A stretch of 64,000 nt of DNA from positions 160,761 to 224,760 of the forward strand of contig NZ_LCZJ02000026.1 of the NCBI RefSeq assembly GCF_001012825.1, written 5' to 3'. Below, in pieces: positions 43,022 to 51,826 of the stretch (the stretch's first letter is position 1; every line of letters begins with the position of its first letter). Origin of the DNA: Paenibacillus etheri (GTDB lineage Bacteria; Bacillota; Bacilli; Paenibacillales; Paenibacillaceae). A program made the position numbers and the translations under genes. Below the pieces are notes generated by a model. It ran no database searches. It saw nothing but the letters and a program-made list of their open reading frames with translations, and had not been told where the DNA came from.

Positions 43022-44431
43022 CTAAACCTTCTGATCGTTATCATCCTGCTCCGAAATCAAGACACACAGCTCCTCATGAAGCGTTTCCTCATCAATCATC
43101 TTTGACCAATAAGCGTTCAACACTTTACGAAAGCTTTTTAGAACGGCTATGGGAAGCCCCAGATCTTTTAGGTATGAGAAGGTTGGAAATAACTCCCTGT
43201 ACATCAGATATCTCGAAGGACGATTCAAATGATCCGCAGTGCTCATCTCAGCGATCCGCTTTCGAGCTGGAATACTAACCGTCCGTTCCCGGATAATTTT
43301 CTGTGCTTCTACGGAAGCAAGGAAGTTCACGAATTGACGAGCCGCTTCCTTTTGTCTTGAATTCGCGACAACAGCCGCTCCGATCGTCACCAATAGTGTC
43401 TTCTGTGGATCTTTTGTTTTCAGCCTAGGTAATGGCGCAAGATCATAGTCCAACGTTAATTTCTTGAATTCATTTAAATTAAAAAAGGTCGTCAGAATCA
43501 TTGAAACTTGTTCTTGGACAAACAAAGAGATTGTCTCATCTTCATGATTGCCAGCAAGATATTTAGGGAAAATCTGATGGTTGTTCACAAGCCGACTATA
43601 CACACTGAGGCTGTTAGCGGTTTCCGGACTAAGAGTTCGGTGCTTAGTTCCGTCTGCTACGGTTTGAATACCGCTCTGTAGCAGGAATACAGAATAACGA
43701 TTCTCAGAAGCAGGCACAAAATAAATGGCATGGCGTCCACGTTTCTCTGCCAACTGACGAGCCGCCTCAATCAAGTCATCCCATGTCCAATAGCTGTCCG
43801 GTTCCGGCAGATCCGCTTCCCGAAAATGGGCCTTGTTATAGCACAGCACCACAGGAGAGAAGGAAATCGGATAGGCATACAATTGCTCTTCATGATAGAA
43901 AGCTTCCGTCGCAATTGGATATAATTCAGGATCAGGATCAAGCGATTCCAATAGCTCCGCCGAGCCATTTTCGGCCAATTCCTGAAATTGGGTGCTATTT
44001 AGCGATACAGCATCGAGCATCCCATTATTGATCATTTCCACGGCAGAATTCACATGGTCAAAATCATTCAGCGCCAGTGGAAGAATATGAATACCGGGAT
44101 GCAGTCGATGAAATTCACCAATTAGATCATCCAGCAGAAAGTCCTTGGACAGCGAGGCACTGCAGCCAAAATGAATACGGATCCTCTCCTGCACGGATTC
44201 CATAACCTTACTTCCAACACGGTCAATTTTGACGATAAGGCCTTCCTGTACGAGCACATCCAGCCCTCTTCTAACCGATTTATTACTTAACTCAAATTGC
44301 TTGGCTAGCATACTCTCTGCAGGCAGATAAGCACCTCGCTGTAGAACTCCACTCAGGATATCCGTACGAAGCTTACCCACCATATGATCCAGTCGCTCTC
44401 GGAAGGAATGACGACCTGATTTATTATTCAT
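43022..44431 (-). CDS. GntR-type regulator fused to a solute-binding-protein-like domain
   Basis: A 469-residue cytosolic protein. Residues about 1-80 form a GntR winged helix (LRTDILSGVLQRGAYLPAESMLAKQFELSNKSVRRGLDVLVQEGLIVKI). Residues about 90-460 look like a type 1 extracellular sugar-binding protein without a signal peptide: LLDDLIGEFHRLHPGIHI, YAYPISFSPVVLCYNKAHF, SYWTWDDLIEAARQLAEKRG, FVNFLASVEAQKII. The binding-protein fold presumably senses the imported sugar. ATG 44431 has GGGGAG eight bases upstream. It is placed directly before the transporter operon, so that operon is its likely target. Confidence 0.88.
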   Translation of the reverse strand: MNNKSGRHSFRERLDHMVGKLRTDILSGVLQRGAYLPAESMLAKQFELSNKSVRRGLDVLVQEGLIVKIDRVGSKVMESVQERIRIHFGCSASLSKDFLLDDLIGEFHRLHPGIHILPLALNDFDHVNSAVEMINNGMLDAVSLNSTQFQELAENGSAELLESLDPDPELYPIATEAFYHEEQLYAYPISFSPVVLCYNKAHFREADLPEPDSYWTWDDLIEAARQLAEKRGRHAIYFVPASENRYSVFLLQSGIQTVADGTKHRTLSPETANSLSVYSRLVNNHQIFPKYLAGNHEDETISLFVQEQVSMILTTFFNLNEFKKLTLDYDLAPLPRLKTKDPQKTLLVTIGAAVVANSRQKEAARQFVNFLASVEAQKIIRERTVSIPARKRIAEMSTADHLNRPSRYLMYRELFPTFSYLKDLGLPIAVLKSFRKVLNAYWSKMIDEETLHEELCVLISEQDDNDQKV

Positions 44432-44861
44432 GTACAATTCTCCCCGAAAAATTCAAGTTTACATCATCTCCTTCTTATTTTGCGTCAACTCCGAATTGAA
44501 GTCAAATGAAAATTCCGAATTTTTCCACAATTTAAATTAAGTAAAATAGCCCCCCCTCACCCGAGAGATGCCATGACCGTTGTTTGCACTATAGCCATTT
44601 CTACGATTTCTGATGTACCTATCGCACGTCCTAGTTTCTATTAGACTGGAACCTATTTCTATAAAAAAGGGCTATAAAAATAGGGTCTGGCCCTTGAGTA
44701 GATTACAATGTCCACACCAATTTAATTTAATTTTCGTATTTTATTACTAGGACAACGGACACTTCCCTATTAGGCTCAAATCTATGATTTGGGTCTATTT
44801 TTATTTTTACAAATCATCCCTCAACTCAGTTTATATCGCTTAGTTCGCTTACTGATCTCAT
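44432..44861. other. Intergenic region without genes
   Basis: No coding signal. It holds an imperfect inverted repeat (CCTATTTCTATA 44652-44663 with TATAAAAATAGG 44673-44684) and, nearer the regulator gene, two TTCGGA words in AT-rich sequence. I see no clear promoter for the regulator. Confidence 0.5.
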
Positions 44862-44887
44862 AAAAAAAGCCCCCAAACCTTGGGAGC
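44862..44887 (-). terminator. Terminator of the dgk-dck operon
   Basis: Stem GCTCCCAA/TTGGGGGC with a 3-base loop and a seven-base T-run, about 15 bases past the dck stop. Confidence 0.92.
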
Positions 44888-44903
44888 ATCTAATCATCAA
44901 TTA

Positions 44904-45557
44904 TTATTTTTTATCAGCAGGTTTGCGAATCGCTTCGCCAACTTTCACAAGTATATCAGACATCGAAGTCTCATCATTTACATCGTAATCATCAATGTTC
45001 AAACGAAGCACTGGGCAAGCTGTAAACTCGTTGATCCATTTCGAATATCTGCCATGCATATGCTCCCAGTAGGAAACATCCGTTTGAATTTCCATCTCAC
45101 GGCCACGTTCATTAATTCGTGTCAAGATAGAGGGCAGGCTGCCTTCAATATAAATCAGCACATCAGGGTGCGGGAAGTAAGGCGTCATAACCATAGCTTC
45201 ATATAAGCTGGTGTAGGTTTCATAGTCTGTTTTGGACATCGTACCTTGATCCGCATGCATTTTCGCAAAAATACCGGTATCTTCATAAATGGAACGGTCT
45301 TGAACAAAACCACCGCCCAGTTCGAACATCTTCTTCTGCTCTTTAAAACGTTCAGCTAGAAAATAGATTTGCAGGTGAAAGCTCCATCTCTCAAAATCAT
45401 GATAGAACTTTTCAAGATAAGGATTGTGATCAACCTGCTCTAGCGAGGTTTGAAAATTAAGCCTTTTAGCCAAAGCACCTGTTAAAGTGGATTTCCCCAC
45501 CCCGACAGTTCCAGCCACGGTAATAATGGCGTTTTCCGGGATATGATATGAATTCAT
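44904..45557 (-). CDS. dck: Deoxyadenosine/deoxycytidine kinase
   Basis: A 217-residue nucleoside kinase of the dNK family. P-loop AGTVGVGKST (residues 15-24), LEQVDHNPYLEKFYHDFERWSFHLQIYFL, the DRS motif in FVQDRSIYED, and the lid Arg residues in RINERGREME. It phosphorylates dA and dC in deoxynucleotide salvage. Its start overlaps the dgk stop by four bases, the same order as in B. subtilis (yaaG-yaaF). Confidence 0.94.
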   Translation of the reverse strand: MNSYHIPENAIITVAGTVGVGKSTLTGALAKRLNFQTSLEQVDHNPYLEKFYHDFERWSFHLQIYFLAERFKEQKKMFELGGGFVQDRSIYEDTGIFAKMHADQGTMSKTDYETYTSLYEAMVMTPYFPHPDVLIYIEGSLPSILTRINERGREMEIQTDVSYWEHMHGRYSKWINEFTACPVLRLNIDDYDVNDETSMSDILVKVGEAIRKPADKK

Positions 45558-46177
45558 TTCATTAGCTCCTTTATATAAGAGACAATATCAGTGAAGTGTT
45601 CTGGATTCTCCACGAAATCGACTGCATTTCCATCAATGGTAATAATTACGGTCGACGGCTCCTGAATGGCCAGAGAGGCCATCGCTTCATCATAATCTTT
45701 AACTAATTGCTCCAAATAAGCAGTATCCATTCCCTCTTCAAAGGGCCGCCCACGTTTTTCAATTCTGGTTAATAACGTATCTAAATTAGCTTTAATGTAG
45801 AGAATAATATTCGGCTTTGGCAGGTCATCCGTAAGCACATGATAAATTTTCCGATACTTTTCACGTTTCGTTCCGTTCAGCGTTCGTTCTCCAAAGATGA
45901 GGTTTTTATAAATATGGTAATCCGAAATGACCGGGCTCCCTTTATCTATGTACTGTGTGACGGTATCTTCAAGCTGCTTATACCGATTACAGAGAAAAAA
46001 CATCTCCAGTTGAAAGCTCCAATCGTCCATGTTCTCATAAAATTTAGCCAGAAACGGATTCTCATCGACAATCTCTTTAATGATCGGTAAATTTAATTCC
46101 TCTGCTAGCATAGAAGCTAGTGTTGTTTTTCCAGCCCCGATTGGGCCTTCCACTGCAATAAACGGTGCATGTTTCAT
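45554..46177 (-). CDS. dgk: Deoxyguanosine kinase
   Basis: A 207-residue kinase of the same family: EGPIGAGKTTLASML (P-loop), DENPFLAKFYENMDDWSFQLEMFFLCNRYKQL, ISDYHIYKN in place of DRS, and RIEKRGRPFE. It matches B. subtilis Dgk closely, including the DYHIYKN motif that marks dGuo specificity. ATG 46177 is chosen as the family N-terminus (MKHAPFIAVEGP), twelve bases after GAGGAGG. Cotranscribed with dck. Confidence 0.94.
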   Translation of the reverse strand: MKHAPFIAVEGPIGAGKTTLASMLAEELNLPIIKEIVDENPFLAKFYENMDDWSFQLEMFFLCNRYKQLEDTVTQYIDKGSPVISDYHIYKNLIFGERTLNGTKREKYRKIYHVLTDDLPKPNIILYIKANLDTLLTRIEKRGRPFEEGMDTAYLEQLVKDYDEAMASLAIQEPSTVIITIDGNAVDFVENPEHFTDIVSYIKELMK

Positions 46178-46221
46178 TAATGCTGACTTCCTCCTCAGAT
46201 ACGAACCTTTCAATAGCTAAT

Positions 46222-46285
46222 CAAGCATAAACGCCTTCGGCGTCCTTATAAGAACGGTAACTGTTTAAGCGAGAAATATAAGAAT
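46222..46285. repeat. 64-bp dispersed intergenic repeat, copy 2
   Basis: Partner of 5364-5427 (52 of 64 identical). This copy has a short CGCC-TTC-GGCG hairpin absent from copy 1. It lies upstream of dgk in the spacer before the divergent RCC1-like gene. Confidence 0.8.
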
Positions 46286-46477
46286 AAAGTATAGTGTGAA
46301 ACTTATACTATCTTTTATTTTTTTTAAAAACAGACTAAATTATTGTATCACATGAGACCTTTCTTGTGAGTGGGTAAATATGAAGAAACTTTTTCAGTAG
46401 TACTAGCGTCTAAATGTAAGATAATGGATTATAGTGCGAGCATATTAAAACTATCTAATAAAAAAAGAGGTATTCCT

Positions 46478-47998
46478 ATGAAAAAATGGATCAGCATAGT
46501 TAGTGCTCTTCTAGTATTAAGCCTCGCCTCTAACGCAAGCGCAGCTGCAGCTACAGAGAAAACGACCACTACAACCAACCTCACTTCGTATGGCGCGGAT
46601 TATCTGACCAAAACGGATGGTTCCTTCTGGGTATGGGGAGGTAATCGCTCCGTTCCTACTCAAATCCATGACCTGAATGAGGTACAAGCATACTTTGGTT
46701 CCCAATATGTAATGAAGAAAGACCTTTCGGTCTGGCAATGGAGAACATCGGCATACTCTGAAGCTGTTAAAGTCACCCCCGTTCAAGAGCTAGACAATCT
46801 GGTCGATATGTTCTTGGCGGGAAATAGAACAATAGCCCTTAAAGGAGACGGGACGATTCTGAGCACCACCCTTTCGTCCGATGGCCTCACAACCTCTAAT
46901 TTCACACCGATTTCCGGCGTCGATAACGTGGCAGCTGTGGATGGTTACTACGAGTCTGATCTTCATAAGAGCTGGACACGTTATGTGTTCTTAAAGAAGG
47001 ATGGAACTGTTTCTACTACGCGCGATGATTTTGAAAACTTCGAAACAATCCAGAATTTAACAGATATTATTCAAATCAAAAACAATCTTGCACTTAAGAA
47101 GGACGGCTCCATATGGAGTTGGCCTATCCAAGATTATTACAAGAACCAAGGCGCTCCAATAGATCTATCTGCGACCCCCTTCAAAGGAATCAGTAATATT
47201 AAACGCTTAAAAGGAAACCAGAACAGCCTATTAGCCATTGATGGGGCATCTCAATTATGGTTCTGGGGCGCTACCATTACAGGTTCCTCAGACGGAATAA
47301 CCTATCATGAACAACCACCGATTCTTCTAAAAGGGATCAAGAATGTAGTTGATGCTTACATCGTAGAGCGCTCTATTGTTACATTAACTGGGGAAGGAAA
47401 CGTCTATCAAACTTCTATTGAAAACGAAAAGATGCCCTCAGATTCAAAATTCACACTTCTCGAAAAAGAAGTAAGTAGCCTAAAGAAAGGCGGACGGCAT
47501 ATCATCATGCAAAAGAAAGACGGCTCCCTCTGGGGCTGGGGTGTCAATAAGGACGCACAGCTGGGCTATGGCGACTATGAATTCAGCCATGATGGGCCCG
47601 TACCTGTGCAAAAGCCTATTTCGATCTCCTTAAACGGAGAATCCATCCCACTCTCAAATGGAGTTATTACTCGAAACGGACAAAATTTCGTCCCCCTTCG
47701 ATCGCTGTTCGAAAAATTAGGAGCCACGATTACCTATAAAGAGAACATCACTGCAGCGAAAACCATAGACAAACAAATTATGATCACACGTTCTGCTACA
47801 GATAAACCGACTCTCGCCATCAGTATTAACGGTGTAACTGGAGCGACGATGGTGAACAATAAATCCGTGAATCTTCCCACACTCCCTTTCATCGTAAACG
47901 GCTCGATGTATTTGCCGCTTCGCTTTATAAGTGAGCAACTCGGAGCAAATGTTGAGTGGCTCCCGCAGGAGGAGCGTATCGCCATCACGATGCAATAA
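46478..47998 (+). CDS. Secreted RCC1-like repeat protein with stalk domain
   Basis: A 506-residue exported protein. Signal peptide residues 1-22 (KKWISIVSALLVLSLASNASA). The middle has RCC1-type propeller repeats (YLTKTDGSFWVWGG, ALKKDGSIWSWPI, MQKKDGSLWGWGVNKDAQLGYG). The C-terminal about 125 residues are a copper-amine-oxidase-N pair (PLRSLFEKLGATITYKEN, LPLRFISEQLGANVEW). Surface adhesion or scaffolding is likely; no enzyme motif. ATG 46478 behind AGAGG. It has the same architecture as the gene at 55556-57043. Confidence 0.88.
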   Translation: MKKWISIVSALLVLSLASNASAAAATEKTTTTTNLTSYGADYLTKTDGSFWVWGGNRSVPTQIHDLNEVQAYFGSQYVMKKDLSVWQWRTSAYSEAVKVTPVQELDNLVDMFLAGNRTIALKGDGTILSTTLSSDGLTTSNFTPISGVDNVAAVDGYYESDLHKSWTRYVFLKKDGTVSTTRDDFENFETIQNLTDIIQIKNNLALKKDGSIWSWPIQDYYKNQGAPIDLSATPFKGISNIKRLKGNQNSLLAIDGASQLWFWGATITGSSDGITYHEQPPILLKGIKNVVDAYIVERSIVTLTGEGNVYQTSIENEKMPSDSKFTLLEKEVSSLKKGGRHIIMQKKDGSLWGWGVNKDAQLGYGDYEFSHDGPVPVQKPISISLNGESIPLSNGVITRNGQNFVPLRSLFEKLGATITYKENITAAKTIDKQIMITRSATDKPTLAISINGVTGATMVNNKSVNLPTLPFIVNGSMYLPLRFISEQLGANVEWLPQEERIAITMQ

Positions 47999-48007
47999 GG
48001 AGTAATC

Positions 48008-48039
48008 AAAAAAGGTGCCCCATCAAGGGACACCTTTTT
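48008..48039. terminator. Bidirectional terminator
   Basis: AAAAAAGGTG...CACCTTTTT, with inner pairing of CCC and GGG, between the converging RCC1-like and nspC genes. Confidence 0.88.
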
Positions 48040-48043
48040 ACTA

Positions 48044-49180
48044 TTAAGATAAACGTTCGCTGAAATCTTCGAAAGCGAACTGTTTGATTACTTTGATTCC
48101 CTCTTCTTCATTGTAACTAACAATGGAAGGCAGATTCACGCCGTTAAACATATGGTTCTTCACCATGGAATAATGCGCCATATCGAGAAATACGAGTCTA
48201 TCGCCGTATTTCAAAGGCTCCTTAAAGGAATAATCTCCGATAACATCTCCCGCTAGGCAAGTCATTCCACCTAATCTGTACGTATAAGGATATTCCCCAG
48301 GTTGTCCAGCATCGATAATGTTCGGACGGTACGGCATTGCCAGTACGTCCGGCATGTGGCACTCTGCCGAGGTATCGAGAATCGCAATATCCATTCCGTT
48401 ATGCATCACATCGAGAACGGTAGCTACTAAATATCCGGTATTAAGAGCTACTGCCTCTCCCGGCTCCAGATAGATTTCCACACCGTAAGTCTCTTTCATG
48501 TGTAGAATACACTTGATCAAGGTCTCCAGATCATAATCGGGACGTGTAATATGATGACCACCACCGAAATTAAGCCATTTCATTCCTTTGAGATAAGGTC
48601 CGAACTTCTCTTCTACCACCTTGAGTGTACGCTCAAGTGTATCCGAATTCTGTTCGCACATTGTATGGAAGTGTAATCCATCAATCCCCTCAAGCTCTTC
48701 CGGTCTGAAGTTAGGGAGGGTTACTCCCATTCTGGAATAATTGTAGCACGGATCATACAGCGGAACTTCGATCTCAGAATACTCTGGATTCACCCGAATA
48801 CCGCAGCTGATCTGCTTCGGTGCATTCTTAACGCGATCCTTGAATCGATTCCACTGGTCAAAAGAATTGAACACAATGTGGTCGGAGTATCCAAGAAGCT
48901 CATCGAATTCACTATCTATATAAGCTGGTGCGTACACATGAACCTCTTTGCCCATCTTTTCATAGCCAAGTCTGGCTTCGAACAAGGAGCTTGAGGTTAC
49001 GCCATGCAAGTACTTCCCAACTAACGGATACAAGGAATGCATGGAGAAGCCTTTTTGCGCGAGCAAAATCTTTGCTCCAGTGCGTTCCTGTACAGAATTC
49101 ATAATCTCAAGATTACGTGTAAGCAATCTTTCATCTACAAGGTAACATGGTGACGGGACTGCGCTGATATCTATATCCAT
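48044..49180 (-). CDS. nspC: Carboxynorspermidine/carboxyspermidine decarboxylase
   Basis: A 378-residue PLP enzyme of the alanine racemase/ornithine decarboxylase fold. The Schiff-base Lys is in ILLAQKGFSMH. HFHTMCEQ, NFGGGHHIT, YLEPGEAVAL and the Cys-containing DTSAECHMPDVL are typical of NspC. It removes the carboxylate from carboxy(nor)spermidine, the last step of the aspartate-semialdehyde polyamine route. It follows the dehydrogenase gene by nine bases, one operon. Confidence 0.95.
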   Translation of the reverse strand: MDIDISAVPSPCYLVDERLLTRNLEIMNSVQERTGAKILLAQKGFSMHSLYPLVGKYLHGVTSSSLFEARLGYEKMGKEVHVYAPAYIDSEFDELLGYSDHIVFNSFDQWNRFKDRVKNAPKQISCGIRVNPEYSEIEVPLYDPCYNYSRMGVTLPNFRPEELEGIDGLHFHTMCEQNSDTLERTLKVVEEKFGPYLKGMKWLNFGGGHHITRPDYDLETLIKCILHMKETYGVEIYLEPGEAVALNTGYLVATVLDVMHNGMDIAILDTSAECHMPDVLAMPYRPNIIDAGQPGEYPYTYRLGGMTCLAGDVIGDYSFKEPLKYGDRLVFLDMAHYSMVKNHMFNGVNLPSIVSYNEEEGIKVIKQFAFEDFSERLS

Positions 49181-49189
49181 TATCGCGCC

Positions 49190-50389
49190 TTAGTCTAACA
49201 GCGTTGGCGAGAAATCTTCTTGCCAAGGCAGACCATGTTTATTTAAAGCTTCCATGAATGGATCTGGATCGAACTCTTCAACGTTGAATACGCCCGGCTT
49301 CTTCCAGATACCTTTTATAATTAACATCGCTCCGATCATTGCAGGAACGCCTGTAGTGTAGGAAATGGCTTGGGAACCAACCTCTGCATAGCACTCTTCA
49401 TGATCGCAAACATTGTATACATAATAAGTTTTTGGCTTTCCGTCTTTGGTTCCTTGGATAATACATCCAATGTTCGTTTTACCTTTGGTTCTTGGTCCCA
49501 AGGAAGCTGGGTCCGGCAAAATCGCCTTCAAGAATTGCAGAGGAACGATCTCTTTACCTTCATACATGATAGGCTCGATAGAAGTCATGCCAACATTCTC
49601 AAGCACTTTCAAGTGAGTCAGGTAGTTCTGCGAGAAGGTCATCCAGAAACGAATCTTCTTCACGCCCTTGATGTTAACTGCCAAGGATTCCAATTCTTCA
49701 TGATACAAAAGATAAATATCCTTTGGTCCAATTTCCGGAAGATCGTATACTTTTTTCTCGGAAAGTGGTGCAGTTTCAATCCACTCGCCATTCTCGAAAT
49801 AGCGGCCATTGGCTGTAATTTCACGAATATTGATTTCAGGATTAAAGTTTGTTGCAAATGGATATCCGTGATCACCAGCATTGGCGTCTACAATATCAAT
49901 GGTATGAATTTCATCAAAATAGTGCTTTTGAGCGTAAGCTGTGAACACACCCGTTACACCTGGATCAAATCCACTACCAAGCAACGCGGTAAGGCCTGCC
50001 TTCTCGAATCTTTCTTTGTAAGCCCACTGCCAAGAGTATTCAAATTTCGCTGTATCTTGTGGTTCATAGTTGGCAGTATCCACATAGTGCACTCCTGTTG
50101 CCAGGCACGCATCCATGATTGTCAGGTCCTGATATGGGAGAGCGACATTAATAACGACATCCGGCTCAAAGCTCTTGATCAGTTCAATGACTTCGTCCGT
50201 ATTATCTGCATCGAGCTGAGCAGTAGAAATCTTCGTGCGGCCTCCGGCTAATTTATCTTTCAGAGCGTCACATTTCGCGACAGTTCTGCTAGCTATGCAG
50301 ATCTCTTCAAATACATCCGGGTTCTGGCAGCATTTGTGAACAACAACACTGGAAACACCGCCAGCGCCAATAATTAACGCTTTTCCCAA
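49190..50389 (-). CDS. Carboxynorspermidine/carboxyspermidine synthase (saccharopine dehydrogenase family)
   Basis: A 399-residue NADPH-dependent reductase. GAGGVSSVVVHKCCQN forms the cofactor loop, then DADNTDEV, VINVALPYQD, YVDTANYEP, GSGFDPGVTGVFTAYA and GYPFATNFNPEINIRE. It condenses aspartate semialdehyde with a diamine (diaminopropane or putrescine). With NspC it makes (nor)spermidine without S-adenosylmethionine decarboxylase. The diamine cannot be told from sequence. The long plus-strand frame at 49370-50251 is an antisense shadow. Confidence 0.94.
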   Translation of the reverse strand: MGKALIIGAGGVSSVVVHKCCQNPDVFEEICIASRTVAKCDALKDKLAGGRTKISTAQLDADNTDEVIELIKSFEPDVVINVALPYQDLTIMDACLATGVHYVDTANYEPQDTAKFEYSWQWAYKERFEKAGLTALLGSGFDPGVTGVFTAYAQKHYFDEIHTIDIVDANAGDHGYPFATNFNPEINIREITANGRYFENGEWIETAPLSEKKVYDLPEIGPKDIYLLYHEELESLAVNIKGVKKIRFWMTFSQNYLTHLKVLENVGMTSIEPIMYEGKEIVPLQFLKAILPDPASLGPRTKGKTNIGCIIQGTKDGKPKTYYVYNVCDHEECYAEVGSQAISYTTGVPAMIGAMLIIKGIWKKPGVFNVEEFDPDPFMEALNKHGLPWQEDFSPTLLD

Positions 50390-50433
50390 AATAAAAACCT
50401 CCTAAAATTCCATTTGCAAAATCAACAAGGCTG

Positions 50434-50462
50434 ATTATACATAATATTTTTGAATAAATCAA
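50434..50462 (-). promoter_or_regulatory. Promoter of the polyamine operon
   Basis: Minus-strand TTGATT (50457-50462), 17 bases, then TATAAT (50434-50439), about 45 bases before the start codon. Confidence 0.7.
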
Positions 50463-50906
50463 TAAAAACCGACAAAAAATGATGTTTATTGTGTAAAACC
50501 TTCAAGGATTCTTATTAATACTCTTGAATGCTCATATTTCCTCGATTATCCACCTATATTTCTCATAAAAATCGCTGGAATGGAGTGAATTTTCGAAAAC
50601 TAGGACAACTAGATTATTCTATCACAATAGGGGGCTACTTCATACGATTTATTTAAATTAAATGAAAATTCCCACTCCCTTTCAGTAGCTCCGCATAAGT
50701 ACGTTCAGTCTAGCTACTGTATCCGTCGCTTTGCCATTTGTTCTTCGGCCTTTGGTAAGCTGTAATTGTCAACAGCATGCAACGAATACAAGAGGCCGTA
50801 ATATATACTCTTACCCGTTTTTGTCCCAATGATCCAATATTCATGATCATTCGTTTACAGAATTTCATATTTTCTTTTAAGCAAGGGATATGGATGATTG
50901 TAAAAT
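50463..50906. other. Intergenic region without genes
   Basis: I see no gene, RNA or clear repeat. The sequence is AT-rich, with no long open frame carrying a ribosome site. Confidence 0.5.
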
Positions 50907-50927
50907 AAAAAAAGGACTTGCGCCCTC
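50907..50927 (-). terminator. Probable terminator of the GntR gene
   Basis: A short stem AGGGC/GTCCT closed by a GCAA tetraloop, followed by TTTTTTT on the minus strand, 17 bases past the stop. Confidence 0.6.
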
Positions 50928-50943
50928 CAATTAAATTTTCAAT

Positions 50944-51678
50944 CTATTTATTTATCCGATTAATTTTAATCGAGCTGAATTCGGTCGGTATATATATTTT
51001 ATTCTGGAGAATAACATGGCCAATCGAATCATACAAACTTTCAATTAATAGTGTATATAAATCATTGTTTGAATGGAGTCGATGGATCGAAGTGGAGATT
51101 ACGGATTTTGTAAATTTAACTTCTATTGTCGAAGAATGTGCATATTCGTAAATTCGTTCTTCAAGCAATTCGAAAAGACATTCTTTATCATTAAGATTTA
51201 CTTGGAATTTTGAAGCGATTTCACTTGGCAGTATGGAAAAGGTGTGCGCAACAATTTCATTTTTACTTTTGTACCACCTGTTAAATCCAATACACACTGC
51301 CGAATGAATACCGAACAGTTTTTTTATATAATCATAATCGTTGACAAATTCAAGGCGAAAGTCGGAATCAATGCCATCAATAGCTTCCGTACAACAATTA
51401 GAAACTGTATCCCCTATTTTCTCTAATCCAACACTTCGTAATTTTGTATTATCTTTTATAAAGTTTCCTTGTCCATGGATTGTCACGATATAGCCATCTT
51501 CTTGGAGTAAGCTTAAGGCTTGGCGTAAAGTCATCCTACTAACATTCATCATTTTGGAAAGTTCTAATTCCGCAGGCAATTTACTTCCCACCGGATAAAC
51601 TCCCTCATTAATTAGTTTTAGTATTTTATCATAAACATCCAAATATAGATGGGACTTGTCTTTAGTTTTAATCGGCAT
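50944..51678 (-). CDS. GntR-family regulator (HutC/UTRA type)
   Basis: A 244-residue regulator. N-terminal winged helix (residues about 10-75: YDKILKLINEGVYPVGSKLPAELELSKMMNVSRMTLRQALSLLQEDGYI), then VTIHGQGNFI, the usual hinge. The C-terminal about 150 residues fit the UTRA ligand domain, though weakly conserved. The hydrolase/MFS genes that follow on the same strand upstream (51827-55177) are candidate targets. No operator was found. Base composition is AT-richer than its neighbours. Confidence 0.88.
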   Translation of the reverse strand: MPIKTKDKSHLYLDVYDKILKLINEGVYPVGSKLPAELELSKMMNVSRMTLRQALSLLQEDGYIVTIHGQGNFIKDNTKLRSVGLEKIGDTVSNCCTEAIDGIDSDFRLEFVNDYDYIKKLFGIHSAVCIGFNRWYKSKNEIVAHTFSILPSEIASKFQVNLNDKECLFELLEERIYEYAHSSTIEVKFTKSVISTSIHRLHSNNDLYTLLIESLYDSIGHVILQNKIYIPTEFSSIKINRINK

Positions 51679-51772
51679 TAAGATACTCCTCCTCGATATA
51701 CATTATATCCCGTCAGTTGGAATGCGCAACCTTAGCCGTTTAAGATTAGGCTACTTGTTCGATGAAATCACA

Positions 51773-51814
51773 TAAAAAAATAGTTGGGCCGGAATAACGT
51801 CCTGTCCAACTATT
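51773..51814 (-). terminator. Terminator of the alpha/beta hydrolase gene
   Basis: Stem AATAGTTGG/CCAACTATT with inner partial pairing and a seven-base T-run, about 13 bases past the stop. Confidence 0.88.
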
Positions 51815-51826
51815 CTTTCATGATAG

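Noticed and set aside
44580-44790. Possible small RNA gene in the spacer upstream of the fusion regulator
   Set aside because: Only an imperfect AT-rich inverted repeat is visible. No promoter plus terminator pair frames a transcript.
49370-50251. 293-codon plus-strand frame antisense to the polyamine synthase gene
   Set aside because: It lies entirely inside a well-supported gene, its translation is unlike any known protein, and it has no ribosome site.
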